Shown here piece after piece: positions 1-8,471 of a stretch of DNA of 64,000 bases. The notes under the pieces are model-generated. The model did not search any database. It was not told the DNA's origin and was given only the letters and a program-made list of their open reading frames with translations. This DNA comes from Alphaproteobacteria bacterium. Its GTDB lineage: Bacteria > Pseudomonadota > Alphaproteobacteria > UBA9219 > RFNS01. The stretch lies in NCBI GenBank assembly GCA_016124955.1, contig WGMR01000009.1, forward strand, positions 1 to 64,000, in the 5' to 3' direction. Position 1 is the stretch's first letter. The number at the start of each line of letters is the position of its first letter. A program made the position numbers and the translations under genes.

Positions 1-1719
1 ATGCCCGAAAACGCTTCCCATCCATGGCTTACCCGCTACCCCGCCGCCGTTGACTGGAACGGCACGCTGCGCACCACGCCCGGCGCGGCGATGCTGGAGG
101 AGGCGGGTGTAAAATGGCCCGATAACCTGTGCATCGATTTTCTCGGCAAGACCTATACATATAAAGAAGTGGCGGCACTGGCTTCGCGCGCCGCCGCGGG
201 GCTGCAGAAGCTGGGCGTGAAGAAGGGCGACCGCATCGGGCTTTTCCTGCCCAACACGCCTTATTACGTGATCATGTACTACGCGATCTTGAAGTGCGGC
301 GGGGTGGTCGTGAATTTCAACCCGCTTTATGCCGAGCGCGAGGTCGGCAACATGATCAAGGACAGCGGCGCCGAGATTATGGTGACGCTGAATTTGCAAA
401 TGACCTACGGCAAACTGGCGAAATTGCTGGATACCACGCCGTTGCGCCATGTGATTGTTTGCCGGATGCAGGATATTTTGCCCTTTCCGCAAAACATTCT
501 GTTTTCAATCTTCAAGCGCGCGCAGATCGCGACCGCGCCGGACGATACCCGCCACACAGCCTATGCGCGCCTGATCGAAAACGACGGCAAATATACGCCC
601 GCCAGCGTGGACCCGGCGCGCGACGTGGCGGTTTTGCAATATACGGGCGGCACCACCGGCGTGCCCAAGGGCGCGATGCTTTCCCACGCCAACATCACCG
701 TGAACGCGCTGCAATCGGTGCTGTGGTGCCCGGAAGTGCGGCCGGGGCAGGAGCGCATGATGTGCGTGATCCCGTTCTTCCATGTGTTCGCGATGACGGC
801 ATGCATGAATTTCGCGCTGATGACCGGCGCGGCGATGATTTTGCTGCCGCGCTTCCAGATCGACCAGCTCGTGAAAACCATCCATAAAAAGCGGCCGACC
901 CTGTTCCCCGCCGTGCCCACCATTTACAACGCGATCAGCAATTATCCCGGGCTGGCGAAATACGATCTTTCCTCGATCCGTTATTGCATTTCCGGCGGCG
1001 CCGGGCTGCCGCAGGAAGTGAAGCGCGATTTCGAAAAATTGACGGGCTGTATCCTTGCCGAAGGCTATGGCTTGAGCGAAAGCGGCCCCGTTGCCAGCTG
1101 CAACCCGGTTTCGGGCGACAGCGGCGGGATCAATAAATCCGGTTCGATCGGGCTGCCGCTGCCGGGCACGGTGCTCGAGATTGTCAGCCTCGAAGATCGC
1201 GCGACGGTGCGCCCGCAGGGCGAAAAGGGCGAAGTTTGCATCCGCGGTCCGCAGGTGATGCTGGGCTACTGGAACAACGAAGACGAAACCGCGCACGCAC
1301 TTGTGCAAACGCCGGAAGGGCCACGGCTGCATACCGGCGATGTCGGGTATATGGATGCGGAAGGCTATATTTTTATCGTCGATCGTATCAAGGATATGAT
1401 CGCGGCCGGCGGATACAAGATATACCCCCGCCATGTGGAGGAAGCGATCTACCTGCATCCGGGGGTGGAAGAATGTATCGTCGCCGGCGTGCCCGATCCG
1501 TATCGCGGCCAGACCGTGAAGGCCTGGATCAAGCTGAAGGCCGGGGTCGAGCTGGACGAGCCGGCGCTGCTGCACTTTCTTTCCGATAAACTGTCGAAGA
1601 TCGAGGTGCCGAAGCTGGTTGAATTCCGTGCCGCGCTGCCCAAGACGCTGATCGGCAAGCTCGACCGCAAGGCGCTTCTGGCCGAGGAAGACAGCAAACG
1701 GAAATTGCAGGAAAGGTGA
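1..1719 (+). CDS. fadD: Long-chain acyl-CoA ligase (AMP-forming)
   Basis: This enzyme activates a fatty acid to acyl-AMP and then acyl-CoA. The 572-aa product carries the ANL-superfamily P-loop YTGGTTGVPKG at residues 214-224, then GYGLSESGP, the RLHTGDVGYMD block with the adenylate-binding Asp, and a C-terminal LIGKLDRK catalytic-lysine motif. The length is normal for FadD. The window opens exactly on the ATG, so the ribosome binding site and promoter cannot be seen. The stop overlaps the GTG of the downstream acyltransferase, which suggests the acyl-CoA may feed acylation rather than only beta-oxidation (inference). Confidence 0.93.
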   Translation: MPENASHPWLTRYPAAVDWNGTLRTTPGAAMLEEAGVKWPDNLCIDFLGKTYTYKEVAALASRAAAGLQKLGVKKGDRIGLFLPNTPYYVIMYYAILKCGGVVVNFNPLYAEREVGNMIKDSGAEIMVTLNLQMTYGKLAKLLDTTPLRHVIVCRMQDILPFPQNILFSIFKRAQIATAPDDTRHTAYARLIENDGKYTPASVDPARDVAVLQYTGGTTGVPKGAMLSHANITVNALQSVLWCPEVRPGQERMMCVIPFFHVFAMTACMNFALMTGAAMILLPRFQIDQLVKTIHKKRPTLFPAVPTIYNAISNYPGLAKYDLSSIRYCISGGAGLPQEVKRDFEKLTGCILAEGYGLSESGPVASCNPVSGDSGGINKSGSIGLPLPGTVLEIVSLEDRATVRPQGEKGEVCIRGPQVMLGYWNNEDETAHALVQTPEGPRLHTGDVGYMDAEGYIFIVDRIKDMIAAGGYKIYPRHVEEAIYLHPGVEECIVAGVPDPYRGQTVKAWIKLKAGVELDEPALLHFLSDKLSKIEVPKLVEFRAALPKTLIGKLDRKALLAEEDSKRKLQER

Positions 1720-2975
1720 CCCGGCCCATGCCTGACGCAGTACGTGCCGCGGTGCCATCGGTGCCTATGCGTCTGGTCGGGCTGGATGCGATGCGCAGCA
1801 TCGCGGTTATATGTGTTTTTCTTGTACACATCGATTTTGCGTGGCAGGGCCGTAGCACGGCCGATTGGTGGCATCTGTTTCCGTTTTCCTCTCTTTTCAA
1901 TACTGTAGCGATTATATCGGCGCTATATATACTGAGCGCCTATGTGTTGGCGCTGCCTTTTTTCGGGGGCCGCGCACCCGCCGTGCTGCCTTTTATGGTC
2001 AAGCGCTTTTGCAGGCTGTATATACCTTTGGTAACGACCACGTTACTGGTGTTTTTTTTGTATCACATAACGAATACGCTGGTGCTCGACCGCTATTGGG
2101 TGTTGTCGGATGGCGGGCAAATAATGTCTTCTTACCCCCATGTTGAGCCGACAGAACTTTTTGCCGATGACGCTATCAACCGGATTTTGATGCTGGGGGT
2201 TTTTTATGTAATGCCCACGCCATCTAGTTGGGAGCATGTTCTCGACCTGTTGTCCCTTGCCGGGACAAGTTCAAGCACAACATTGAACAGCGTTGTCTGG
2301 TCGCTGGTGCACGAGATTCGCCTGTCTATGGTTTTCCCGGCGCTCATTATACTGTGCCGTGATACGCGGCGTGCATTGTTGGTTGCCGCCGCGCTTTATA
2401 CGGCTGCGTCGGCCGCCATTGTCGTGACAGGCGATAGCGATATGTGGCTGCATCAGACTGAAAATTTCTGGGTCAGTTGGCTGATCACGCTGCGTTTTGC
2501 GGCATTTTTCATTATCGGCATATTGTTGGCGAAGCATAGCCCCGTTCTGGCGGAACGGATCGGCAAGATGGCGCGATGGAAGATCCTTGCGACGTGGTTA
2601 CTTGTTGTGTCGGTGTTTGCCTTGCCCGACTACCATGTGCTGGCGCCCCTGTTTGCCTTTGCGATTTCTGTGGCTGTTTGCCTGTGTGTGCACTCGGCCG
2701 GCACGCAAAAGATTCTGGAATGCACGCCGCTGCCATGGTTGGGCAAGACAACCTACAGTTTCTATATTCTGCATTTGTCGCTTCTTGCCATGGTTATGCA
2801 GAAGATGGCGGGCCAATTTCCCTACGGCGCTGTTTGCCTTACCGCCCTGGTGTTTACGTTTGTGCTATCGACCGCGCACTATTACACGGTTGAACTGTGG
2901 TCGATAAAAATCGGGCGCAGGCTTGGACGTATGGCCGCGGGCTTTCCCGGCCAGACAACCACGAGAAGCAAATGA
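1716..2975 (+). CDS. Acyltransferase 3 family membrane protein (copy 1)
   Basis: This is a polytopic inner-membrane O-acyltransferase of the OafA/acyltransferase-3 family, which moves acyl groups onto envelope glycans or lipids. Near the N terminus it has GLDAMRSIAV followed by LVHIDF, the position of the family's catalytic His. About ten hydrophobic segments follow across the 419 aa. The GTG start overlaps the fadD stop by 4 nt; an ATG at 1728 with AAAGGTGA upstream is an alternative. The gene is visibly more AT-rich than its neighbours and is a diverged paralogue of the next gene, for example SAYVLALPFF against SGYVMALPFF. The acceptor is unknown. Confidence 0.85.
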   Translation: MTRPMPDAVRAAVPSVPMRLVGLDAMRSIAVICVFLVHIDFAWQGRSTADWWHLFPFSSLFNTVAIISALYILSAYVLALPFFGGRAPAVLPFMVKRFCRLYIPLVTTTLLVFFLYHITNTLVLDRYWVLSDGGQIMSSYPHVEPTELFADDAINRILMLGVFYVMPTPSSWEHVLDLLSLAGTSSSTTLNSVVWSLVHEIRLSMVFPALIILCRDTRRALLVAAALYTAASAAIVVTGDSDMWLHQTENFWVSWLITLRFAAFFIIGILLAKHSPVLAERIGKMARWKILATWLLVVSVFALPDYHVLAPLFAFAISVAVCLCVHSAGTQKILECTPLPWLGKTTYSFYILHLSLLAMVMQKMAGQFPYGAVCLTALVFTFVLSTAHYYTVELWSIKIGRRLGRMAAGFPGQTTTRSK

Positions 2976-4186
2976 CGGCAGCAGGCGGTGTCCATGCGGC
3001 ACCCGGGCGCATTGCCGCGCTCGATGCCTTGCGCGGGCTGGCGGCGCTTTGCGTCTTTTTCACGCATACCTACAGCACGTGGCCGGGGCAATCGGTCGAT
3101 GATTTTATCAATTTCTTTCCGTTCTATGTTTTCATCAACCACAACGCTCCGATCGTGTTCTTTGTGCTGAGCGGTTATGTGATGGCATTGCCGTTTTTCG
3201 GGCCGCGCCCTTTGGGCTGGCTGCCTTTCGCGGCCAAGCGCGCGGCGCGGCTTTATGTTCCCTTTGCCGCTGCCACGCTTGTTTCGACCGTGCTTTTCTA
3301 CGCCTCTTCGATTACACCGCTGTATTTCACATGGACGCCGTGGAGCACCATGCCGGCCGAAAGCCTGATATCAACCATCAATCACACTCCGTTGACGCCG
3401 TGGCCGTGGCTGAATGATTTCCTGATGCTGGGGCGCCCGGGAATCGCGCATGCGCCGCTGACATGGAAAAGTATTTATGAACAGCTGGCGCTGACCGGCG
3501 TGACCAGTATGCAAACGCTCAATACCGTTGTGTGGGCGCTGGTGCATGAAGTGCGCATATCGCTGATCTTTCCGCTGCTGATTCCGCTCTGTCGTTCGAC
3601 CCCGCGCGCATTGCTGGCGGGTGCGGCGATGTTCGTTATTGGCACCGCCGGCATCGTGGCATCGGGGCAGAGCAATATGTGGCTGTGCGAAACCGAAAAC
3701 GCGTTCGTCAGCTGGTTGATCACGCTGCGGTTCATCCCATTCTTCATAGCCGGTATTTTGCTTGTCCGGCACCGCGAACAGATCGGCGCACTGATCGCGC
3801 ACATGCCGCGCTGGGGCGTGGCGGCGCTTTGGGTGGCGGTGATATGGGTGATGTGCCTGCCCACATACCATGTGCTCGATATTCTGTTCGGCGCGGCCGT
3901 GGCCACGATCGTGGCGTTGTGCAGTTTTTCACCTTGGACGCAGCGCGTTTTCATGGCAACGCCGTTGCCGCGGCTCGGGCGCGTGGCGTACGGGTTTTAT
4001 CTTTTACATTTGCCGGTGCTGTTTGTTTTAACTTCCAAACTTTCCACCGCATTGCCTTATTGGGGGATATGCGTCGCGATTTTTATCGTCAGCTTCGCGC
4101 TGGCGACGTTGCTGTATCACCTTACCGAGGTGCCTTCGAAGAAGCTCGGCTATTGGGCGGCGGCGCGCTTCGCGCGGCACGGCTGA
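2972..4186 (+). CDS. Acyltransferase 3 family membrane protein (copy 2)
   Basis: This is a second OafA-type acyltransferase of 404 aa, with ALDALRGLAALCVFFTH at the N terminus (catalytic His) and FVLSGYVMALPFFGPRP after the second membrane segment. It aligns with copy 1 along its whole length, with shared blocks such as VVWxLVHEVRxS and SWLITLRFxxFFI, so this is a tandem duplication. The start at 2972 is chosen because ATGA overlaps the previous stop and the family's N-terminal domain begins right after it. An in-frame GTG at 2897 would add residues buried in copy 1. Its substrate cannot be read from the sequence. Confidence 0.87.
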   Translation: MTAAGGVHAAPGRIAALDALRGLAALCVFFTHTYSTWPGQSVDDFINFFPFYVFINHNAPIVFFVLSGYVMALPFFGPRPLGWLPFAAKRAARLYVPFAAATLVSTVLFYASSITPLYFTWTPWSTMPAESLISTINHTPLTPWPWLNDFLMLGRPGIAHAPLTWKSIYEQLALTGVTSMQTLNTVVWALVHEVRISLIFPLLIPLCRSTPRALLAGAAMFVIGTAGIVASGQSNMWLCETENAFVSWLITLRFIPFFIAGILLVRHREQIGALIAHMPRWGVAALWVAVIWVMCLPTYHVLDILFGAAVATIVALCSFSPWTQRVFMATPLPRLGRVAYGFYLLHLPVLFVLTSKLSTALPYWGICVAIFIVSFALATLLYHLTEVPSKKLGYWAAARFARHG

Positions 4187-4192
4187 CCGGCG

Positions 4193-5254
4193 CTACGGTT
4201 TGCCGCCCTTGACCGCGCGCCCGACGCTTTGCAGCGTGAATAACATAAGCGTGCCGTCTTCGCGCGCCGCGAACAGGCAATCGCCGTCCCCGTTCCATGC
4301 AAGGCCCGCGATGGCGCCGCCTTCCACCGCCGGCGCAATCATCACATCGATGCTGCGGCCATCGAGCGGCAGCAGCGCGGCCGCGCCGTCGGCATAGCCC
4401 GCTGCCAGCATTTCATCGCGCGGATGCGGCGCGACCTGCGTCACAAGCGCGGGTCGCTCGCTGCCCGGCGTCAGGGGGGGCTTGCCCCACGGCCCGCCGC
4501 CGGTGAAGGGCCAGCATACCGGCACCCCCGCGCCGGAGCTGGCGAGGTATTTCGATTTGGCGGTCCATGCCATGGAACGGACCTTGCCGGCATAACCCGC
4601 CATGCGCATTTCATTCATGTCGGACAGGCGCCAGCCATGCAGCGCGCCTTCCTGCATCGTGGTCATGACGATCTTGCCTTCCGGGTGCCAGAGGATGCCG
4701 AGATGCGATCCCTTCCACGCCAGCACGTTCGGCTGCTGTTCGCGCGCATGCGTCCACCACAGGCTGACGCCGTTATAATGGCTGGCGGCGATGCGCTTGC
4801 CCTTGGGCGTGAAGGCCAGTCCGCCGATGGAAGAAGGGTGCGGGAGCGGCGCGCCCGCCTGCTTGCCTTCCGCATCCAGCAAAAAAAGTTCCTTGCCGAT
4901 GGCATAGGCGCGCAAACCTTCCTTGCCGCTGGCGGCGACATGGTCGATCCATTTGCCTTTATGTTCTGCCAGTATAGTCGGTGCGTCCGAAGACGGCTCG
5001 ATCACGCATACGCGCCCGTCATCGCCGCCCGTAAGAAACCCCGCGCCATCGGCATCGGGCGCCAGCGACAGCGCAACGCCTTCATGCAAGGCAACGAATT
5101 TGGGGTTATCGGGAAATTCTTCGGCCTTCAGCATCGCGAGCCGCCCGTCACCCAGCGCGATGCCGAGCCAGCTACCCTGCAGGTTGGTGCACATGCCCAC
5201 GACAGGCGCGCCCAGTTGCCATTCCCGGGCGATGGCGGAAGTTGCAGCGCCCAT
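4193..5254 (-). CDS. WD40-repeat protein partnered with COG0523 GTPase
   Basis: The product is 353 aa with no signal peptide or membrane segment. Repeated blades have the WD40 pattern, including GFLTGGDDGRVCV, RIAASHYNGVSLWW, YLASSGAGVPVCW and MLAAGYADGAAAL, which fits one seven-bladed propeller. Propellers of this kind are protein-interaction scaffolds. It is translationally coupled (4-nt overlap) to the upstream metallochaperone GTPase, so a role as partner or client adaptor of that GTPase is the simplest guess. It converges on the acyltransferase operon, with only 6 nt between the stops. Confidence 0.82.
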   Translation of the reverse strand: MGAATSAIAREWQLGAPVVGMCTNLQGSWLGIALGDGRLAMLKAEEFPDNPKFVALHEGVALSLAPDADGAGFLTGGDDGRVCVIEPSSDAPTILAEHKGKWIDHVAASGKEGLRAYAIGKELFLLDAEGKQAGAPLPHPSSIGGLAFTPKGKRIAASHYNGVSLWWTHAREQQPNVLAWKGSHLGILWHPEGKIVMTTMQEGALHGWRLSDMNEMRMAGYAGKVRSMAWTAKSKYLASSGAGVPVCWPFTGGGPWGKPPLTPGSERPALVTQVAPHPRDEMLAAGYADGAAALLPLDGRSIDVMIAPAVEGGAIAGLAWNGDGDCLFAAREDGTLMLFTLQSVGRAVKGGKP

Positions 5255-6324
5255 CAGGCGGCGCAGGCTTCGAAGCCGGCCCGCAGTTCGGCTTCGTTAA
5301 GGTCGCGGCCGATGAAAACCAGACGGCTGATGCGCTTTTCGCCCGCTTTCCAGGGCGGCAGCGTGGCCGCATCCATCATCATGTGAACGCCCTGCACGAC
5401 GAACCTTTCCTCGCTGCCCTTGAGGTTAAGGATGCCCTTGTAGCGCAGCAAATCCGGGCCTTTGTTGGCGCGCAGATCGGCCATCCAGTTTTCGAAACGC
5501 GCGGGATCGAGCGGTTTTTCGCTGCTGAACGACAGGCTTGCGATACCGCTTTCATGCACGTGGTTGTGCCCGTGTTTGTGTTCGTGCGCATGGGCATGAT
5601 CGTGATCGTGTCCGCAATGTTCGTCGCATGTGTGATCGTGATCATGTCCATGATCGTGATGATGGTCGTGCGCCTTTTCGGGTTCAAGAAAATGCGGGTC
5701 GCGCTCCAGGATGCGTTTGAGATCGAAAGCGCCGAGCCCGAGCACGCTTTCAAGCGGCACCGCGCATTTTTCGGCGCGGATGATTTTTGCGGTGCTGTTG
5801 ATGCTGCGGATCGTGCGTTCGATCGCGTCAAGTTCGGGCGGCGACACAAGATCGGTTTTGTTGAGCAGCACGATATCGGCGAAGGCGATTTGCTGCGCCG
5901 CTTCGCGGCTGTCTTTGAGGCGCAGGGGCAAATACCGCGCATCCGTCACCGTGACGATGCCATCGAGCCGGGTTTTTGCCGCCACGTCCTCGTCGGCAAA
6001 AAAAGTTTGTGTCACCGGGCCGGGATCAGCGAGGCCCGTGGTTTCGATGATGATGCCGTCGAAGCCGCCGGCGCGCTTCATCAGCCCGCCGAGGATGCGG
6101 ATGAGATCGCCGCGCACCGTGCAGCAGATGCAGCCGTTGTTCATTTCGAAAATTTCCTCGTCGCTGTTCACGACAAGCTCGTTATCGATGCCGATCTCGC
6201 CGAACTCGTTCACCACCACGGCATATTTCTTGCCGTGCTGCTCCGACAAAATGCGGTTGAGCAGCGTGGTTTTCCCGGCTCCGAGATAGCCGGTAAGGAC
6301 GGTAACGGGTGTTTGTTCAGCCAT
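5254..6324 (-). CDS. COG0523 (CobW/ZigA-type) metallochaperone GTPase
   Basis: This is a G3E P-loop GTPase that inserts or delivers a metal, usually zinc. Walker A GYLGAGKT lies at residues 12-19, the metal-binding GCICC at 64-68, and NKTD at about 155-158. A very His/Asp-rich metal-binding stretch spans residues 219-257, before the CobW C-terminal domain. The start at 6324 is chosen because AAGGA sits correctly upstream and the P-loop domain starts at once; a longer frame to 6396 adds unrelated residues. The ZigA/YeiR-like subfamily is likely, but the metal is not proven. No clear Zur box was recognised upstream. Confidence 0.9.
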   Translation of the reverse strand: MAEQTPVTVLTGYLGAGKTTLLNRILSEQHGKKYAVVVNEFGEIGIDNELVVNSDEEIFEMNNGCICCTVRGDLIRILGGLMKRAGGFDGIIIETTGLADPGPVTQTFFADEDVAAKTRLDGIVTVTDARYLPLRLKDSREAAQQIAFADIVLLNKTDLVSPPELDAIERTIRSINSTAKIIRAEKCAVPLESVLGLGAFDLKRILERDPHFLEPEKAHDHHHDHGHDHDHTCDEHCGHDHDHAHAHEHKHGHNHVHESGIASLSFSSEKPLDPARFENWMADLRANKGPDLLRYKGILNLKGSEERFVVQGVHMMMDAATLPPWKAGEKRISRLVFIGRDLNEAELRAGFEACAA

Positions 6325-6531
6325 TTTGGTTCCTTGCGCGCGAACGGAATTTGCCCCCATACATGGCGATTGGCGCGGCTGCAGGCAAGCCACCATCTAA
6401 CTATCTGTAAAGACTAACATATTTTCGTATTTTGACAGGCGGGGCAGGCCGCGGCCCGCAGGGGCGAAAAAATCTTCCCTGCGCCGCCGCGAAGTTCATG
6501 AAGGAACTTATCAGGGCGCGAATCTTATGCT

Positions 6532-7008
6532 ATGCGGATAAGCATGCTGATGAAACGCGCACTTGCCGCCCCGGTTTTCATGGCCGCCACGCTTCTGCTG
6601 GCCGCCTGCGTCGCCACCCCCAAGCCTGAAGGCGTGTTCATGGACGGGCCGCTGTTCGTCGGCAGCAAGGTAAAATGCAACGCCGGCAACATCGATCTTG
6701 TGCGCTATGAGCAAGGCAAGGAACCTGTTATCTGCGCCAAGGGCGGCTGGAAGCCGGTGCCGGGTTTGGCAGCCGGCGGCAAAAAGGCCGCGATGATCAA
6801 GCCGGAAGATTCGTTCGGCGTTCCGAACAACATTGTAATGCCCGGCAAGTTTTTCGTTGGTCCCGTCCCGGTATGTGCCGAGGAATATTTGAACACTGCG
6901 CGCTTTGAAGCCGGCTGGCTTGATGTTTGCACCAGCAAGGGCTGGCTGCAGGTGCAGGTAATCCCCGGTATGGACGCTGCGGCGACGGCAAACAAGAAAG
7001 GCAAATAA
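6532..7008 (+). CDS. Putative lipoprotein, unknown function
   Basis: The 158-aa product has a hydrophobic signal ending in the lipobox LLAAC, so it should be a lipidated envelope protein. The mature part contains two related Cys-containing segments, PVICAKGGWKPV and DVCTSKGWLQV, which look like a short internal duplication, and five cysteines overall. ATGs at 6544 and 6550 are alternative starts; the one at 6550 gives the most compact signal peptide. It sits 3 nt before the Cys-rich secreted protein gene and probably shares its transcript. The family is not recognised. Confidence 0.7.
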   Translation: MRISMLMKRALAAPVFMAATLLLAACVATPKPEGVFMDGPLFVGSKVKCNAGNIDLVRYEQGKEPVICAKGGWKPVPGLAAGGKKAAMIKPEDSFGVPNNIVMPGKFFVGPVPVCAEEYLNTARFEAGWLDVCTSKGWLQVQVIPGMDAAATANKKGK

Positions 7009-7011
7009 CTT

Positions 7012-7746
7012 ATGATACGCAGGCTTTTCCCCCTTCTTGCCCTTTTCGTGCTTCTGTTTTCCGCCGCCCCTGCGCTGGCGCAAAGTAATTCGTGCACATT
7101 GGTAACAACCGGCACGAGCCAGGATATTACCGCCTTTACCACCTGCAAGCGCGTGACGAACAGTTCGGGCACCACGGTGTGCGCCGTGAGCAACGTGGAT
7201 TCGGCGCAGTGGGCAAGCTTTTACAACAACCCGCCGAGCGGCGTGACGATCGGGGAATGTTCGTGCACGCTGCCATGGGGCGGTACGATCAATAACGGGC
7301 AGGGTGTAACGGCCTATCAGGCCAGCTCTGTTGCCTGCGGCGCCAGCTGCGTATCGCAGACGCGGACCTGCACGTCGGGCGTGTTAAGCGGAACCTATAC
7401 GAACGCGAGCTGCAGCGTGGCGACCTGCGCCGGCTGGTGTTCAAGCGGCGTTTGTTATTATCAGGCCTCGTCCGGTCAATCCTGCAACACTTTCTGCGGC
7501 AGCCATGGCGGTTGCGACGCCACGGGCGTATCAGGCATGGGCGGCAACTGGACGACTTGCGGCACGGTCGGCGCGCATTTCGGCGCGACGGCGGCTACCA
7601 ACGGGGTGGATTGCTCCAGTTTAGGTGCGATGGGCTGTATGTATTATACCTATTATGGCACCAGCTATTATCGTTGCACGCAGGGCGGCACCTGTGACGC
7701 AACCCCGGCGAGCGTTTATGTTCGTTTCTGCGCCTGCAACAGCTAG
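7012..7746 (+). CDS. Secreted cysteine-rich protein
   Basis: A classic signal peptide ends at ALAQS (about residue 23). The mature region is rich in Cys, Ser, Thr, Gly and Tyr, and its many cysteines imply a disulfide-stabilised extracytoplasmic protein. One block, with W-x-x-F, then PPSGV, then Cys, matches a block in the PA14 protein at 45012-45965. A second block, SQTRTCTSGVLSG followed by YTNASC, resembles repeat units seen in bacterial surface or adhesin-like proteins. No catalytic motif is visible. It lies directly after the lipoprotein gene. Function is unknown; a surface role is inferred. Confidence 0.72.
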   Translation: MIRRLFPLLALFVLLFSAAPALAQSNSCTLVTTGTSQDITAFTTCKRVTNSSGTTVCAVSNVDSAQWASFYNNPPSGVTIGECSCTLPWGGTINNGQGVTAYQASSVACGASCVSQTRTCTSGVLSGTYTNASCSVATCAGWCSSGVCYYQASSGQSCNTFCGSHGGCDATGVSGMGGNWTTCGTVGAHFGATAATNGVDCSSLGAMGCMYYTYYGTSYYRCTQGGTCDATPASVYVRFCACNS

Positions 7747-7838
7747 GCAGGGCTTAGCGCACCTGCGCTTGCCATTGGATAAAAAGCGCATACACTGCAT
7801 AGTGTTGTTTCCAGCATCACGGCAACAGGGGAACTGTA

Positions 7839-8465
7839 TTGTCCAATAAGCTGAAATGGACGCTGATCATCATCGCGGCGCTGGTCATCCTGCCGTTGCT
7901 GGGCGGGGGCGCTTGGCTGTTCGCGGGCAAACCCGATACGGAAACCGTGAATCTTCCGGCCATGCATATGCTGTATGTCGAACGGACCATCACGGAACGC
8001 AAGACAATCGAGATAATCGGGGCTTTCTATGCGGCGACCTTCATAAACCCGGGCCTTCCGCCGTGCAAGAAAATAGCCATACAATGGTTCGACAATCCGT
8101 TGGTGACAAGGTTTTCCAAGGGTTATTACAGGGCGGGCTGCCTTGTTGACAGGGCGCCGGCCGGGAAACTTGAGCAGATTGAAGTACAGACCATTCCTGC
8201 GCAATCATGGCGGCAAATGACAACGAAGCTCGGCGGGATGGGCGACTGGCTGCGCAACATGCTGTGGATGCATTTGTTTGCCGGCGGCGACAGGCCCTAT
8301 GTCCTTTTGCTTTGGGAATCGGACATACTGGAAAGTGCCAAGAAGGAACTTGCCGTAAAAGATACCGACATCGTTGCGCCGCAGGCGATCACTGTTCTGG
8401 CGCCCGCGGGCGATGTTGCCGAAGGCAAGCCATCCGCCCCCGCCGCAACAGCGGAAGAAGAATAA
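7839..8465 (+). CDS. Membrane-anchored protein of unknown function (TTG start)
   Basis: The 208-aa product has one N-terminal membrane helix (about residues 6-29) and a periplasmic domain with two Cys, at PPCKK and RAGCL. The C-terminal tail is Ala/Pro/Glu-rich. No ATG occurs before the membrane helix; TTG at 7839 is used because AGGGGA stands 6 nt upstream. It ends 6 nt before the next gene, so it is probably co-transcribed with the polytopic protein at 8472. The family is not recognised. Confidence 0.62.
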   Translation: MSNKLKWTLIIIAALVILPLLGGGAWLFAGKPDTETVNLPAMHMLYVERTITERKTIEIIGAFYAATFINPGLPPCKKIAIQWFDNPLVTRFSKGYYRAGCLVDRAPAGKLEQIEVQTIPAQSWRQMTTKLGGMGDWLRNMLWMHLFAGGDRPYVLLLWESDILESAKKELAVKDTDIVAPQAITVLAPAGDVAEGKPSAPAATAEEE

Positions 8466-8471
8466 CCCTGT

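Noticed and set aside
505-1758. Long minus-strand frame across fadD
   Set aside because: The composition is that of reversed fadD codons and the plus-strand gene is unambiguous.
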